Shown: positions 1 to 8,485 of the stretch, piece after piece
Position numbering within the stretch: position 1 is the first letter of the stretch
Layout: the number at the start of each line of letters is the position of its first letter
Source: RGIG5612 sp963589005
GTDB lineage: Bacteria > Bacillota > Clostridia > Lachnospirales > Lachnospiraceae
Assembly: GCA_963589005.1 (NCBI GenBank)
Contig: CAVAJR010000007.1
Coordinates: forward strand, 26,081 to 90,080
Direction: 5' to 3'
DNA: 64,000 nucleotides
Translations under genes and position numbers: made by a program
Notes under the pieces: model-generated
What the model saw: only the letters and a program-made list of their open reading frames with translations
Database searches by the model: none
Told to the model about the DNA's origin: nothing

Positions 1-2
1 AG

Positions 3-818
3 GGTAAGAAACTGGATGAACGGACTGAAGAGATTGAAAATGAAAAGATCTCGCTTGATGACAGGATTGAGCACATAGAGACAATACTTAAGGATGTAGT
101 TAAAACCCTGGCATTCAATACTAATTATACATCAGTAGTCAGTATGCCGCAGGCCAACAGAAACAGGCTTAAGTTTGTTCAGATCACACAGCTTGATGTT
201 CATAAGGTGCTGTGCACGATAGTTCTCGAGGGGAACATGGTCAAGAATGAAATGATCAATGTAACGCAGGATATCGACCAGCAGGTATTGCTTAAGCTGA
301 ATCTGCTCATGAACAGCACATTGAATGGTCTTACTCTTCAGGAGATAAACTTCGATATGGCTGCGAAGATGGCAGAGCAGGCAGAAGAGCATGGAAGTCT
401 TGTGTCAGAGATACTCAACCACATTGTTGCAACAATTGGTTCGGCTGACGGTATAGAGATATTTACAAGCGGTGCTAAAAACATTTTTAAATACCCTGAA
501 CTATCGGCGGATTCCATGAGAGCAGGTGAGCTGATATCTACACTTGAAGAAAAGGAATTGCTGACTGAGCTTATGACAGATGAGCAGGATGAGGGCAGCA
601 GTACCACAGGAATTCAGGTTTATATCGGTGAAGAGTCGCCGGTGAATGCAATGAAGGATTGTTCAGTAATAACTGCAACATACGAATTTGAAGAAGGAGT
701 TTACGGCAAGGTCGGGATCATCGGACCGAAGAGAATGGATTATGAGAAGGTAGTTGATGCATTGCATAATGTAACCGACAGCCTGGATAAGAAGTTCAGT
801 CGTAATAAAAAGAAATAA
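3..818 (+). CDS. hrcA: Heat-inducible transcription repressor HrcA (5' truncated by window edge)
   Basis: The reading frame is open from the first bases of the window, so the true start lies upstream; the visible part is about 271 residues ending in a lysine-rich tail. HrcA represses the class I heat-shock operon by binding CIRCE inverted repeats and is kept active by GroEL. The assignment rests on the conserved C-terminal sensor region (segments such as GNMVKNEMINV and a late GPKRMDY) and on position directly before grpE-dnaK-dnaJ. The N-terminal winged helix and any CIRCE operator are outside the window. It is followed after 24 bases by grpE, so the genes are probably one transcript. Confidence 0.93.
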   Translation, partial: GKKLDERTEEIENEKISLDDRIEHIETILKDVVKTLAFNTNYTSVVSMPQANRNRLKFVQITQLDVHKVLCTIVLEGNMVKNEMINVTQDIDQQVLLKLNLLMNSTLNGLTLQEINFDMAAKMAEQAEEHGSLVSEILNHIVATIGSADGIEIFTSGAKNIFKYPELSADSMRAGELISTLEEKELLTELMTDEQDEGSSTTGIQVYIGEESPVNAMKDCSVITATYEFEEGVYGKVGIIGPKRMDYEKVVDALHNVTDSLDKKFSRNKKK

Positions 819-842
819 TATACAGAAAGGCAGGTAAGAAAC

Positions 843-1517
843 TTGTCAGAAAAAGAGAATATGAATAATGAAGAGATCAGAAATGATTTAAACGAAGAAG
901 ACTGTGCAGCAGCTGAAAATGAAAATGCCATGGATAAGGAGATAGAAGAGGATATCATCGAAGCTGAAGGTGCAGAGGAAGAAATAGAGGCTGAAGAAGC
1001 CGAGGAATCAACAGAAAAAAAGAAAAAGGAAAGAAAACTTAAGTGGACTAAGGCTGAGGACAAGGTCCAGAAGGCAACAGAGGCGCTGGAGGAAAAGGTT
1101 AAGGCCACAGAGGACAAATATGCAAGGCTATTTGCAGAATTTGACAACTTCAGGAAACGAAGCGAGAAGGAGAAAACTCAGAGATATGATTTCGGAGTTA
1201 AGGATATTGTAAAGAAGATACTTCCGGCAATTGACAATTTTGAAAGAGGTCTTGCGGCAGTGCCTGAAGACAAGGCTGAGGATTCATTTGTAGTCGGTAT
1301 GAATATGACATACAAGCTTCTTCTTAAGGCACTTGAGGATGCCGGAGTTAAGCCTATCGAGGCAGTAGGACAGACCTTCAACCCGGATTATCACAATGCA
1401 GTAATGCATGTAGATGACCCGGAAGTCGGAGACAATATAATAGTTGAAGAATTCCAGAAGGGTTATATGTACAAGGATTATGTAGTCAGATACAGCATGG
1501 TTAAGGTAGCAAATTAA
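843..1517 (+). CDS. grpE: Nucleotide exchange factor GrpE
   Basis: GrpE releases ADP from DnaK. The protein is 224 residues. The first ~60 residues are very acidic (Glu/Ala/Asp rich), followed by a Lys-rich coiled-coil stretch and the conserved GrpE core, with FAEFDNFRKRSEKEK near residues 97-111 and the C-terminal beta domain containing GQTFNPDYHNAV and the terminal DYVVRYSMVKV. The start is a TTG codon at 843, with AAAGGCAGG about 10 bases upstream; a later ATG (864) exists but is less well placed. It lies between hrcA and dnaK in the standard order of the HrcA-controlled operon. Confidence 0.95.
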   Translation: MSEKENMNNEEIRNDLNEEDCAAAENENAMDKEIEEDIIEAEGAEEEIEAEEAEESTEKKKKERKLKWTKAEDKVQKATEALEEKVKATEDKYARLFAEFDNFRKRSEKEKTQRYDFGVKDIVKKILPAIDNFERGLAAVPEDKAEDSFVVGMNMTYKLLLKALEDAGVKPIEAVGQTFNPDYHNAVMHVDDPEVGDNIIVEEFQKGYMYKDYVVRYSMVKVAN

Positions 1518-1601
1518 ATATTACTACGATATGACGGATGAGCCATATGCGTTTTATTATATAAATTAAGAAAATTATCCAGAATCCAGGAGGAAAATAA
1601 A

Positions 1602-3488
1602 ATGGGAAAGATTATCGGAATTGACTTAGGAACAACAAACTCATGTGTAGCAGTTATGGAAGGCGGTAAGCCGGTTGTTATCGAGAATGCTGAAGGCGCT
1701 CGTACAACTCCATCTGTTGTAGCATTTACAAAAAACGGTGAAAGATTAGTCGGTGAACCTGCAAAACGTCAGGCAGTTACCAACTCAGACAATACAATCT
1801 CATCTATAAAGAGAGAGATGGGTACAAATTACAGAGCAACAATCGAAGGAAAGAGCTACTCTCCGCAGGAAATTTCAGCTATGGTTCTTCAGAAATTGAA
1901 GGGCGATGCTGAGGCACATTTAGGCGAGAAAGTTACAGAGGCTGTTATTACAGTACCTGCTTACTTCAATGATGCTCAGAGACAGGCAACTAAGGATGCC
2001 GGCAAGATCGCTGGTCTTGATGTAAAGCGTATCATCAACGAGCCTACAGCAGCAGCACTTGCATATGGTCTTGATAATGAAAAAGAACAGAAGATCATGG
2101 TATACGACTTAGGCGGTGGTACATTCGATGTTTCTATCATTGAGATCGGTGATGGCGTAATCGAGGTTCTTGCAACAGCTGGTAATAACAGACTCGGCGG
2201 TGATGACTTCGACCAGAGAGTTACAGATTATCTCATTCAGCAGTTCAAGTCTCAGGAAGGCATTGACTTAAGCTCAGACAAGATGGCTCTTCAGAGATTA
2301 AAGGAAGCAGCTGAAAAGGCTAAGAAGGAGCTGTCAAGCTCAACAACATCTAATATCAACCTGCCGTTCATTACAGCTACAGCTGAGGGACCAAAACATC
2401 TTGATATTACACTTACAAGAGCTAAATTCGATGAATTGACACACGATCTGGTAGAAAAGACTGTAGAGCCGGTTCAGCAGGCATTAAGAGATGCCGGACT
2501 TACAACAGCAGATCTGGGACAGGTACTTCTTGTTGGCGGTTCAACTCGTATCCCTGCAGTACAGGATAAGGTAAAACAGCTTACAGGCAAGGAGCCTTCT
2601 AAGTCACTTAACCCGGATGAATGCGTTGCGATCGGTGCAGCAATTCAGGGTGGTAAGTTAGCAGGCGATGCCGGTGCAGGAGATGTTCTTCTTCTGGATG
2701 TAACACCACTTTCACTTTCAATTGAAACACTGGGCGGTGTTGCTACAAGACTTATTGAGAGAAATACAACAATCCCTACAAAGAAGAGTCAGGTATTCTC
2801 AACAGCAGCAGACAATCAGAGTGCAGTTGATATCCATGTTGTACAGGGTGAGCGTCAGTTTGCTCGTGACAACAAGACATTAGGACAGTTCAGACTGGAT
2901 GGAATCGCTCCGGCTCCGCGTGGAATACCACAGATTGAAGTTACATTTGATATTGATGCAAACGGTATCGTAAATGTTTCTGCTAAGGATCTCGGAACAG
3001 GCAAGGAACAGCACATTACAATCACAGCCGGATCAAATATGTCAGATGACGAGATCAACAAGGCTGTTAAGGAAGCTGCAGAGTTCGAGGCTCAGGATAA
3101 GGCTCGTAAGGACGCAATCGATGCAAGAAATGAGGCTGATTCACTTGCAATGCAAGTTGAGAAGGCTCTTAATGAGGCAGGCGATAAATTAGATGCAGCT
3201 GATAAAGCAGAAGTAGAAAATGATCTGAGTGCTCTTAAGGGTGTACTTCCGGCAGATGCTAATGCAGAGATCACACCTGAACAGCTTGATCAGATCAAGG
3301 CTGCCAAAGAGAAATTGATGGAAAGCTCACAGAAGGTATTTACTAAGATGTATGAGCAGGCATCACAGCAGGCAGGCGGAGCAAATCCTGGAGCAGGCGC
3401 TGATTATTCACAGCCTGGAGCAGATCAGGGTTCATCAAGCAATAACAGCGATGACAATGTAGTAGACGGCGATTATACAGAGATATGA
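1602..3488 (+). CDS. dnaK: Molecular chaperone DnaK (Hsp70)
   Basis: ATP-dependent Hsp70 chaperone that works with the neighbouring GrpE and DnaJ. It is 628 residues, normal for Firmicutes. The actin-like ATPase domain starts with GIDLGTTNSCVAVMEG and includes the DLGGGTFDVSI phosphate-binding loop; a substrate-binding beta domain follows from about residue 370 (DVTPLSLSIETLGG), then a helical lid and a Gly/Ala/Gln/Ser-rich tail ending DGDYTEI. A strong ribosome site (AGGAGG) precedes the ATG at 1602. Its codons look more biased than its neighbours, as expected for a highly expressed gene. dnaJ follows after an unusually long 335-base gap. Confidence 0.98.
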   Translation: MGKIIGIDLGTTNSCVAVMEGGKPVVIENAEGARTTPSVVAFTKNGERLVGEPAKRQAVTNSDNTISSIKREMGTNYRATIEGKSYSPQEISAMVLQKLKGDAEAHLGEKVTEAVITVPAYFNDAQRQATKDAGKIAGLDVKRIINEPTAAALAYGLDNEKEQKIMVYDLGGGTFDVSIIEIGDGVIEVLATAGNNRLGGDDFDQRVTDYLIQQFKSQEGIDLSSDKMALQRLKEAAEKAKKELSSSTTSNINLPFITATAEGPKHLDITLTRAKFDELTHDLVEKTVEPVQQALRDAGLTTADLGQVLLVGGSTRIPAVQDKVKQLTGKEPSKSLNPDECVAIGAAIQGGKLAGDAGAGDVLLLDVTPLSLSIETLGGVATRLIERNTTIPTKKSQVFSTAADNQSAVDIHVVQGERQFARDNKTLGQFRLDGIAPAPRGIPQIEVTFDIDANGIVNVSAKDLGTGKEQHITITAGSNMSDDEINKAVKEAAEFEAQDKARKDAIDARNEADSLAMQVEKALNEAGDKLDAADKAEVENDLSALKGVLPADANAEITPEQLDQIKAAKEKLMESSQKVFTKMYEQASQQAGGANPGAGADYSQPGADQGSSSNNSDDNVVDGDYTEI

Positions 3489-3502
3489 TAAAAAAGTCCC
3501 GG

Positions 3503-3586
3503 ACGGCAGCCATGAACGCGGCATGCTTGGCATGGCAAGGATCATGGCTATCGGACGGGCAAGACGACATGAGCGCGTAGAGCGGC
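3503..3586 (+). repeat. Structured intergenic element, copy A
   Basis: The element begins ACGGCAG. It forms a helix from AGCCATGA (3508-3515) with TCATGGCT (3542-3549), contains an inner TGCTTG hairpin, continues with ATCG, and after 18 bases ends with the block at 3568-3586 (CATGAGCGCGTAGAGCGGC). A second copy at 60055-60137 has the same layout and spacing. The helix sequence differs between the copies but pairing is kept. Type unknown: a structured RNA or a REP-like palindromic repeat. Confidence 0.7.
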
Positions 3587-3618
3587 CACTCAATCAATTT
3601 AATATAACAGAATTAACA

Positions 3619-3648
3619 CAAGGTGGAATGCTTATGCATTCCACCTTG
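3619..3648 (+). terminator. 13-bp perfect hairpin between dnaK and dnaJ
   Basis: CAAGGTGGAATGC (3619-3631) pairs exactly with GCATTCCACCTTG (3636-3648) across a TTAT loop. No U-run follows, so it may be an RNA-stabilising or processing hairpin for the dnaK message rather than an intrinsic terminator. Confidence 0.5.
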
Positions 3649-3823
3649 CGTGGTGCTTTAAGGCACGAAGGATAGCCAGGATATTTTAATGCGAATTTAC
3701 GCAGAATTCGCCGCACAGGAATACGTTTTCTTGATGATTCGTGTTGTGTATTTACGATTTTATAGTGATTCTTGTGTCGCTGGTATGTAAAGCTGAGATT
3801 TTTAGAGAAAAGGAAATGAAAAA

Positions 3824-4936
3824 ATGGCGGATAAAAGAGATTATTACGAGGTGCTGGGTATCTCTAAGACAGCAACTCAGGATGAGATAAAGAAGGCATA
3901 CAGGCAGATGGCTAAGAAATACCATCCTGATGCCAATCCGGGTGATAAAGAGGCAGAGGCCAAGTTCAAAGAGGCTGCCGAGGCGTATGGTATTCTGAGT
4001 GATGCTGAAAAGAAGAAACTGTACGACCAGTATGGACATGCGGCATTTGAGGCAGGCGGTGCAGGTTCCGGCGGATATAATTACCAGAACATGAATATGA
4101 ATGATATTTTTAGTAGTTTCGGTGATATCTTCGGAGATTTATTCGGCGGAGGCTTCAGCGGCAGCAGAAGAAGCAGTTACAATGGTCCGCAGCCGGGAGC
4201 AAATATCAGAACAAGAGTCAGAATTTCCTTTGAAGAGTCTGTGTTTGGATGTTCTAAGACTGTTGATATTAATTACAAAGATGAATGCGGCAAGTGCCAT
4301 GGTTCAGGAGCTAAGGAAGGAACATCCCCTGAAAAATGCTCTAAATGCAACGGAACCGGTCAGGTAACTGTAACCAGACAGAGTCTTTTTGGAATGATGA
4401 GATCCACCGAGGTATGTCCGGACTGTAACGGAACCGGTCAGATAATTAAGGAAAAATGTCCGGAGTGCAGAGGTCTGGGATATAAGAATATCAAAAAGAA
4501 AATCGATGTTAAGATCCCGGCCGGAATTGAATCAGGACAGTGCATGAGAATCGCAGAATTGGGAGATCCGGGTACAAGAGGCGGCAAGAGAGGAGACCTT
4601 CTTGTGGAGATTCTTGTAAGCACAAGCAACGAATTCCAGCGAGACGGAGTAGATCTGTATTCTGATATGGATATTACATTCCCTGAGGCAGCATTGGGCG
4701 GTGATATCAAGGTACATACAATAGACGGTGATGTATTGTTCCCAATTAAGGCTGGCACCCAGACAGGCACAACAATCCGTCTCAAGAATAAGGGTGTGCC
4801 TTATCTGAGAGACAACAAGAAGCGCGGCGATCAATATACAACACTTAATGTTGTTGTTCCTAAATCCATGAATGGCAAGCAAAAGGATGCGTTGAAGGCA
4901 TTCGATGAAGTAATGTACAAGAGAAGAGAACTGTAA
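3824..4936 (+). CDS. dnaJ: Chaperone DnaJ (Hsp40)
   Basis: Co-chaperone that delivers clients to DnaK and stimulates its ATPase. It has 370 residues and canonical architecture: J domain (residues 1-70) with the HPD motif in KKYHPDANPG, a Gly/Phe-rich linker (about 75-115), four zinc-binding CxxCxGxG repeats (CGKCHGSG, CSKCNGTG, CPDCNGTG, CPECRGLG) and C-terminal peptide-binding domains. The ATG at 3824 follows an AAAAGGAAATG ribosome site. It is the last gene of the heat-shock group and ends just before a strong hairpin facing the minus-strand redox genes. Confidence 0.98.
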   Translation: MADKRDYYEVLGISKTATQDEIKKAYRQMAKKYHPDANPGDKEAEAKFKEAAEAYGILSDAEKKKLYDQYGHAAFEAGGAGSGGYNYQNMNMNDIFSSFGDIFGDLFGGGFSGSRRSSYNGPQPGANIRTRVRISFEESVFGCSKTVDINYKDECGKCHGSGAKEGTSPEKCSKCNGTGQVTVTRQSLFGMMRSTEVCPDCNGTGQIIKEKCPECRGLGYKNIKKKIDVKIPAGIESGQCMRIAELGDPGTRGGKRGDLLVEILVSTSNEFQRDGVDLYSDMDITFPEAALGGDIKVHTIDGDVLFPIKAGTQTGTTIRLKNKGVPYLRDNKKRGDQYTTLNVVVPKSMNGKQKDALKAFDEVMYKRREL

Positions 4937-4954
4937 GATTAATAATGACATATA

Positions 4955-4983
4955 CAAAAGGGAGACTTCAAGTCTCCCTTTTG
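4955..4983. terminator. Bidirectional terminator between dnaJ and the redox cluster
   Basis: CAAAAGGGAGACT (4955-4967) and AGTCTCCCTTTTG (4971-4983) form a 13-bp stem with a TCA loop. T-rich flanks on both sides fit termination of dnaJ and of the convergent minus-strand gene at 5015. Confidence 0.85.
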
Positions 4984-5014
4984 TTGTATACGTATTTGAG
5001 CGGTTGAGCCAATA

Positions 5015-6118
5015 TTAGAATTTGCCGACTCTTGTAAGCTTCTTAGGCAGCTTAGGAAGCTTGCCTTCTGCTTTAACAATAGCGCCTTCTTCGCAGACAT
5101 CAACGCACTTGCCGCAATGCTCGCACATATCCTGATCGATCATGTGGATGAAGTTCTTCTTGCCTTCGATAGCAGTATAATCACATTCATCGATACAATC
5201 TGTACATCCGGTACATACATCAGGCTGAATGTAATAAATTGCGCCGGCCTGGAAGCATACACCTGCAGGGCAGGCCTTCCTCTTAACATGAGCTTCAAAT
5301 TCATCAGCAAAAAGATCAAGTGCAGTAAGAACTGTATTTGGCCAATTCTGTCCATATGGGCAGTAAGCACCTTCTCTTATAAGCGGAGCAACATCCTTTA
5401 ACAGATCAATGTCTCCGGCCTTGCTCTTGCCAACAGGCATATCATCAACGATAGTCTTGAACTGAAGAGTACCCTCACGGCAGAGAACACATTTGCCGCA
5501 GGTATTAACCCAAGCCTGATCCATGAGTTTGTCAAGAACAACAACCATACAAGAATCCTTGCCATAAACTGTGATCGAATTAGAAAGCAGATCGCTTCCT
5601 GCCTCGAAATCAGCAAGTTTTTCCGGCAGGATAAACTGTCCCTTGATGCCGCCTAAGAGAATAGCCTTGGCATTGGCTGCATCAACAACCTCGTTTAATT
5701 TTGTGCCGTAAGGAACTTCCTTAACTTCCTGCGAATCGCCCTTGTTAATGGTAATAAACTTGCTGTCTGCACCGGATACGAGATTATAAGCAACCTCAGG
5801 TGTAATAACAGCAACTTCTTTGCCATTATATTCAGCAACGAAATCATCCTGGATCATAGGACGTGGAAGGTTGCCGGAGAGTTCCTGAGCAATAGCATAT
5901 GGATTCTCCATAACAGGAGAGATCTTGCTGTATGCTGTATTTACAATGTCATATTTCGAACCTTCAGGAAGAAGATACAATACCTCTGCTGCGCCGATTG
6001 TTGCAGCATATTTGTCTACACCTTCTTTTACCTGGTCTAAATGGTTATCTAAAAGATACTTGGAGCTAATTGTATAAGGATCTCCTACAACGCAACTGCA
6101 TACTAATAATTTTTCCAT
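5015..6118 (-). CDS. NuoF-like iron-sulfur protein lacking the FMN/NADH front domain, with 2x[4Fe-4S]
   Basis: A 367-residue protein related to the C-terminal half of the NADH-dehydrogenase NuoF/HydB family. The SLBB-like segment (about 120-185) and the NuoF cluster motif (Cys207, Cys210, Cys213 and Cys253 in CGKCVLC...C) are present, followed by a two-cluster ferredoxin domain (Cys302/305/308/312 and Cys332/335/338/342). The usual N-terminal ~170 residues with the GRGGAGFPTG loop are absent, and the NADEGEPG segment reads CSCVVGDPYT, so it probably cannot bind FMN and NADH as NuoF does. It likely relays electrons from its neighbour (6118-8259), whose stop codon overlaps its ATG. Partner and acceptor are inferred. 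Confidence 0.82.
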   Translation of the reverse strand: MEKLLVCSCVVGDPYTISSKYLLDNHLDQVKEGVDKYAATIGAAEVLYLLPEGSKYDIVNTAYSKISPVMENPYAIAQELSGNLPRPMIQDDFVAEYNGKEVAVITPEVAYNLVSGADSKFITINKGDSQEVKEVPYGTKLNEVVDAANAKAILLGGIKGQFILPEKLADFEAGSDLLSNSITVYGKDSCMVVVLDKLMDQAWVNTCGKCVLCREGTLQFKTIVDDMPVGKSKAGDIDLLKDVAPLIREGAYCPYGQNWPNTVLTALDLFADEFEAHVKRKACPAGVCFQAGAIYYIQPDVCTGCTDCIDECDYTAIEGKKNFIHMIDQDMCEHCGKCVDVCEEGAIVKAEGKLPKLPKKLTRVGKF

Positions 6119-8259
6119 TATGCATTTACCTCCTCTTCTTCAGCTGGAACGTAGTCAGCATAGAATTTCTGCTTAGCGATCTGAAGTCTCAGGTCACACT
6201 GCAGACATCTGCTTGACTCGCAATTACCCTGTTCACAAGTAAATCCGGTAGATACAGGATCGAAGTCTACGCGACGTTCTTCAGCAGGACGGATAGCCAT
6301 CTCTTCACGGAGAATTTCAGCAAATCCAGGAATCTTGCCGATATATGGATCAGCACTGCGCTCAACTAACTTGCCGTCGATATTGCCGTCTCCGCCTAAG
6401 TATTTGTCCATAAGCTCGGCTACAGCTCTGCCTCCGGCAATTGCGTCAATAACAAATCTTGTTCCTGTAATAACATCACCTGCGGCAAATATTCCATCCT
6501 CAGATGTTGTATATTCGCTCTTGCCTGTCTTAGGATCAATAAGATATCCGAATCTGTTAATAGCCAGACCGAAGTCTTCTGTAAGACCGGTTACCTGACC
6601 GGCTGCAAATACAATGCTGTCACATGGGATAACATATGTGCTGTCAGGAACAGCATCCTCAACCAGAGCACGTGTTTCCGGATGGAAGTAGAAGCTGTTG
6701 ATCTTATGAACACGAAGACCTGTTACATGACCGTTTTCACCAATGATTTCTTCATTAGAATGGGAGTCAAACAGGTTAGCGCCTTCTTCAAGAGCAGTAT
6801 CACGTTCCTCAGCTGAAGCCTGTGAAGCATTCTTCTCAAGGCATACTACATTAACTGTCTTGCCCATACGAAGAAGTGTTCCGGCAGCATCGAAGGCAAC
6901 ATTACCGCCGCCAACGATACATACAGTATCGCCTAATTCAATATCCTGGTTAAGTCTCTGAGCCTGAAGAAGTTCAAGGGCAGAGAATACCTGAGGAAGA
7001 TTGCTCTTATTCAGATATCCCAGTTTCTTGCCTACTGAAGTACCGATAGATACAAGTACAGCATCATAATCCTTCTTAAGTTCTACAGCATTCTTGATTG
7101 GGCTGTTGCATACAAACTTAACGCCTGCATCCTCGATAACCTTAACCTCTTCAAGAACAGCAGTAGTCGGGATTCTGTACTCAGGCATACCGGATGTCAT
7201 ATGACCTCCAGGAATCTTCTTAGCCTCGAAGATAGTTACATCATGTCCCTTCTGATTCAGATAATATGCTGCTGTCATACCGCAGGCACCGCCGCCGATT
7301 ACAGCAACCTTCTTACCTGTTGAAGGAGCCTTCTTCATATAATTTTCCTTCCATATCTGAGATTCGTCATGCTCAGCAGCAAATCTCTTAAGGTTACGGA
7401 TTGAAAGAGAAGAGTTGATATGTTTATGCTTGCAATTGTTCTCGCAGCGGTTGTTGCAAACAAGACCAAGTGCATGCGGGAATGGAACCTTCTCACGGAT
7501 AATACCGACAGCTGTTGAATAATCACCGTTGTAGATCGCACGGATGTATCCAGGGATGTCGATATGTGCAGGGCATTCAGCACTGCATGGGATAAGAGCC
7601 TGCTCACGAGGAAGGTCATCACGGAATACACCAACCTTGTCACGGATAGAACCTGTAGGGCATACTTCAACGCAGGCACCACAGAAGCGGCAATCTGCAT
7701 TAGCAAGAGAATCGCCATTTACGACTACACGCATTCTTCCGTCAACCTTGGCGAATTTAAGAGCACCAACACCTCTTAATTCACCGCAGGCACGGATACA
7801 GCGTCCGCAGAGAATACAACGATACATCTCATGAAGCATGAGAGGATTAGTTTCGTCAAGTGTTGCACGGATCTTAAGCTCACGAAGAGCACGACCGGTA
7901 TCACCAACATACTGTGAGATGTTAGCCAACTGACATTTGCCATACTTAGGGCAACCTGTACACTCACTTGGGTGAGTTTTGAACATGAAGTCACAAGACA
8001 GCTTTCTGATCTTGTCGGCAAGTTCATCTTTAGTATTGATTACCATACCTTCCTTAACTTTTGTTGAACAGGAGGTAATAACTCCATCAACGCCTTCCTG
8101 CTTAACTACGCAGAGACGGCATCCGCCATTTGGATGGAGATTCTCGTGATAACACAGATGAGGAATGTAGATTCCATTATCTAAAGCAGCCTCGAGAACT
8201 GTTTTAGATTCATCTGCTACGATCTGGCGGCCATCAATTGTTAATTTTACTTCTGCCAT
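6118..8259 (-). CDS. NuoG-like/GltD-like fusion: FAD-dependent NAD(P)H oxidoreductase with Fe-S clusters
   Basis: A 713-residue soluble electron-transfer protein. It begins with a [2Fe-2S] domain (Cys36, 47, 50, 64), a NuoG-type His96-Cys100-Cys103-Cys109 site and two [4Fe-4S] motifs (Cys148/151/154/158 and 190/193/196/200). A glutamate-synthase small-subunit-like part follows, with a Cys-rich helical domain (about 225-280), an FAD Rossmann motif (GGGACG, near 322-327), a second dinucleotide motif (GGGNVAFDAA) for NAD(P)H, and the AAGDV FAD-closing motif. An extra cysteine group sits near the C-terminus (CEQGNC...CLQC). It likely oxidises NAD(P)H and passes electrons to the truncated NuoF-like partner. 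A good GAGGGAAAAA ribosome site precedes the ATG at 8259. Confidence 0.87.
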   Translation of the reverse strand: MAEVKLTIDGRQIVADESKTVLEAALDNGIYIPHLCYHENLHPNGGCRLCVVKQEGVDGVITSCSTKVKEGMVINTKDELADKIRKLSCDFMFKTHPSECTGCPKYGKCQLANISQYVGDTGRALRELKIRATLDETNPLMLHEMYRCILCGRCIRACGELRGVGALKFAKVDGRMRVVVNGDSLANADCRFCGACVEVCPTGSIRDKVGVFRDDLPREQALIPCSAECPAHIDIPGYIRAIYNGDYSTAVGIIREKVPFPHALGLVCNNRCENNCKHKHINSSLSIRNLKRFAAEHDESQIWKENYMKKAPSTGKKVAVIGGGACGMTAAYYLNQKGHDVTIFEAKKIPGGHMTSGMPEYRIPTTAVLEEVKVIEDAGVKFVCNSPIKNAVELKKDYDAVLVSIGTSVGKKLGYLNKSNLPQVFSALELLQAQRLNQDIELGDTVCIVGGGNVAFDAAGTLLRMGKTVNVVCLEKNASQASAEERDTALEEGANLFDSHSNEEIIGENGHVTGLRVHKINSFYFHPETRALVEDAVPDSTYVIPCDSIVFAAGQVTGLTEDFGLAINRFGYLIDPKTGKSEYTTSEDGIFAAGDVITGTRFVIDAIAGGRAVAELMDKYLGGDGNIDGKLVERSADPYIGKIPGFAEILREEMAIRPAEERRVDFDPVSTGFTCEQGNCESSRCLQCDLRLQIAKQKFYADYVPAEEEEVNA

Positions 8260-8429
8260 TTTTTCCCTCTTTAGATTGTTACTATTAGTTATTTATAAAC
8301 CACCTGCAATGCGGCCGCAGAGCAAGTGGCCTCCTTGCATTATTTTAGAATTGCTGCACGGCTGCTGCCGTAGTTAACGATTATTTTCCAAATGTCTGTA
8401 TCAAGCATGGCTGCCGGATACGGCATTTA

Positions 8430-8466
8430 CGAAAAACGAGAGCAGCGCATAAAATATGCACTGCTC
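8430..8466 (-). terminator. Terminator of the FAD reductase gene
   Basis: On the minus strand, a 12-bp stem (8455-8466 with 8440-8451, one G-U pair, 3-nt loop) is followed by TCGTTTTT. This suggests the reductase message ends here and the 8259 gene starts from its own promoter in the 226-base gap. Confidence 0.75.
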
Positions 8467-8485
8467 AAAATGACTTTAATCAAAA

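Larger units (their letters stand above)
3489..3823. other. 335-base dnaK-dnaJ spacer
   Basis: No coding potential is seen. The first half holds the 84-nt palindromic element (3503-3586) that recurs near 60.1 kb. The second half holds a perfect 13-bp hairpin at 3619-3648. The last ~150 bases are AT-richer and probably carry the dnaJ ribosome site (AAAAGGAAATG just before 3824). The spacer probably uncouples dnaJ expression from dnaK, but no convincing promoter could be picked out by eye. Confidence 0.6.

Noticed and set aside
8290..8430. Further copy of the structured element before the NuoG-like gene
   Set aside because: GC-rich hairpins and a partial GAGCAAGT match are present, but the conserved layout is not.
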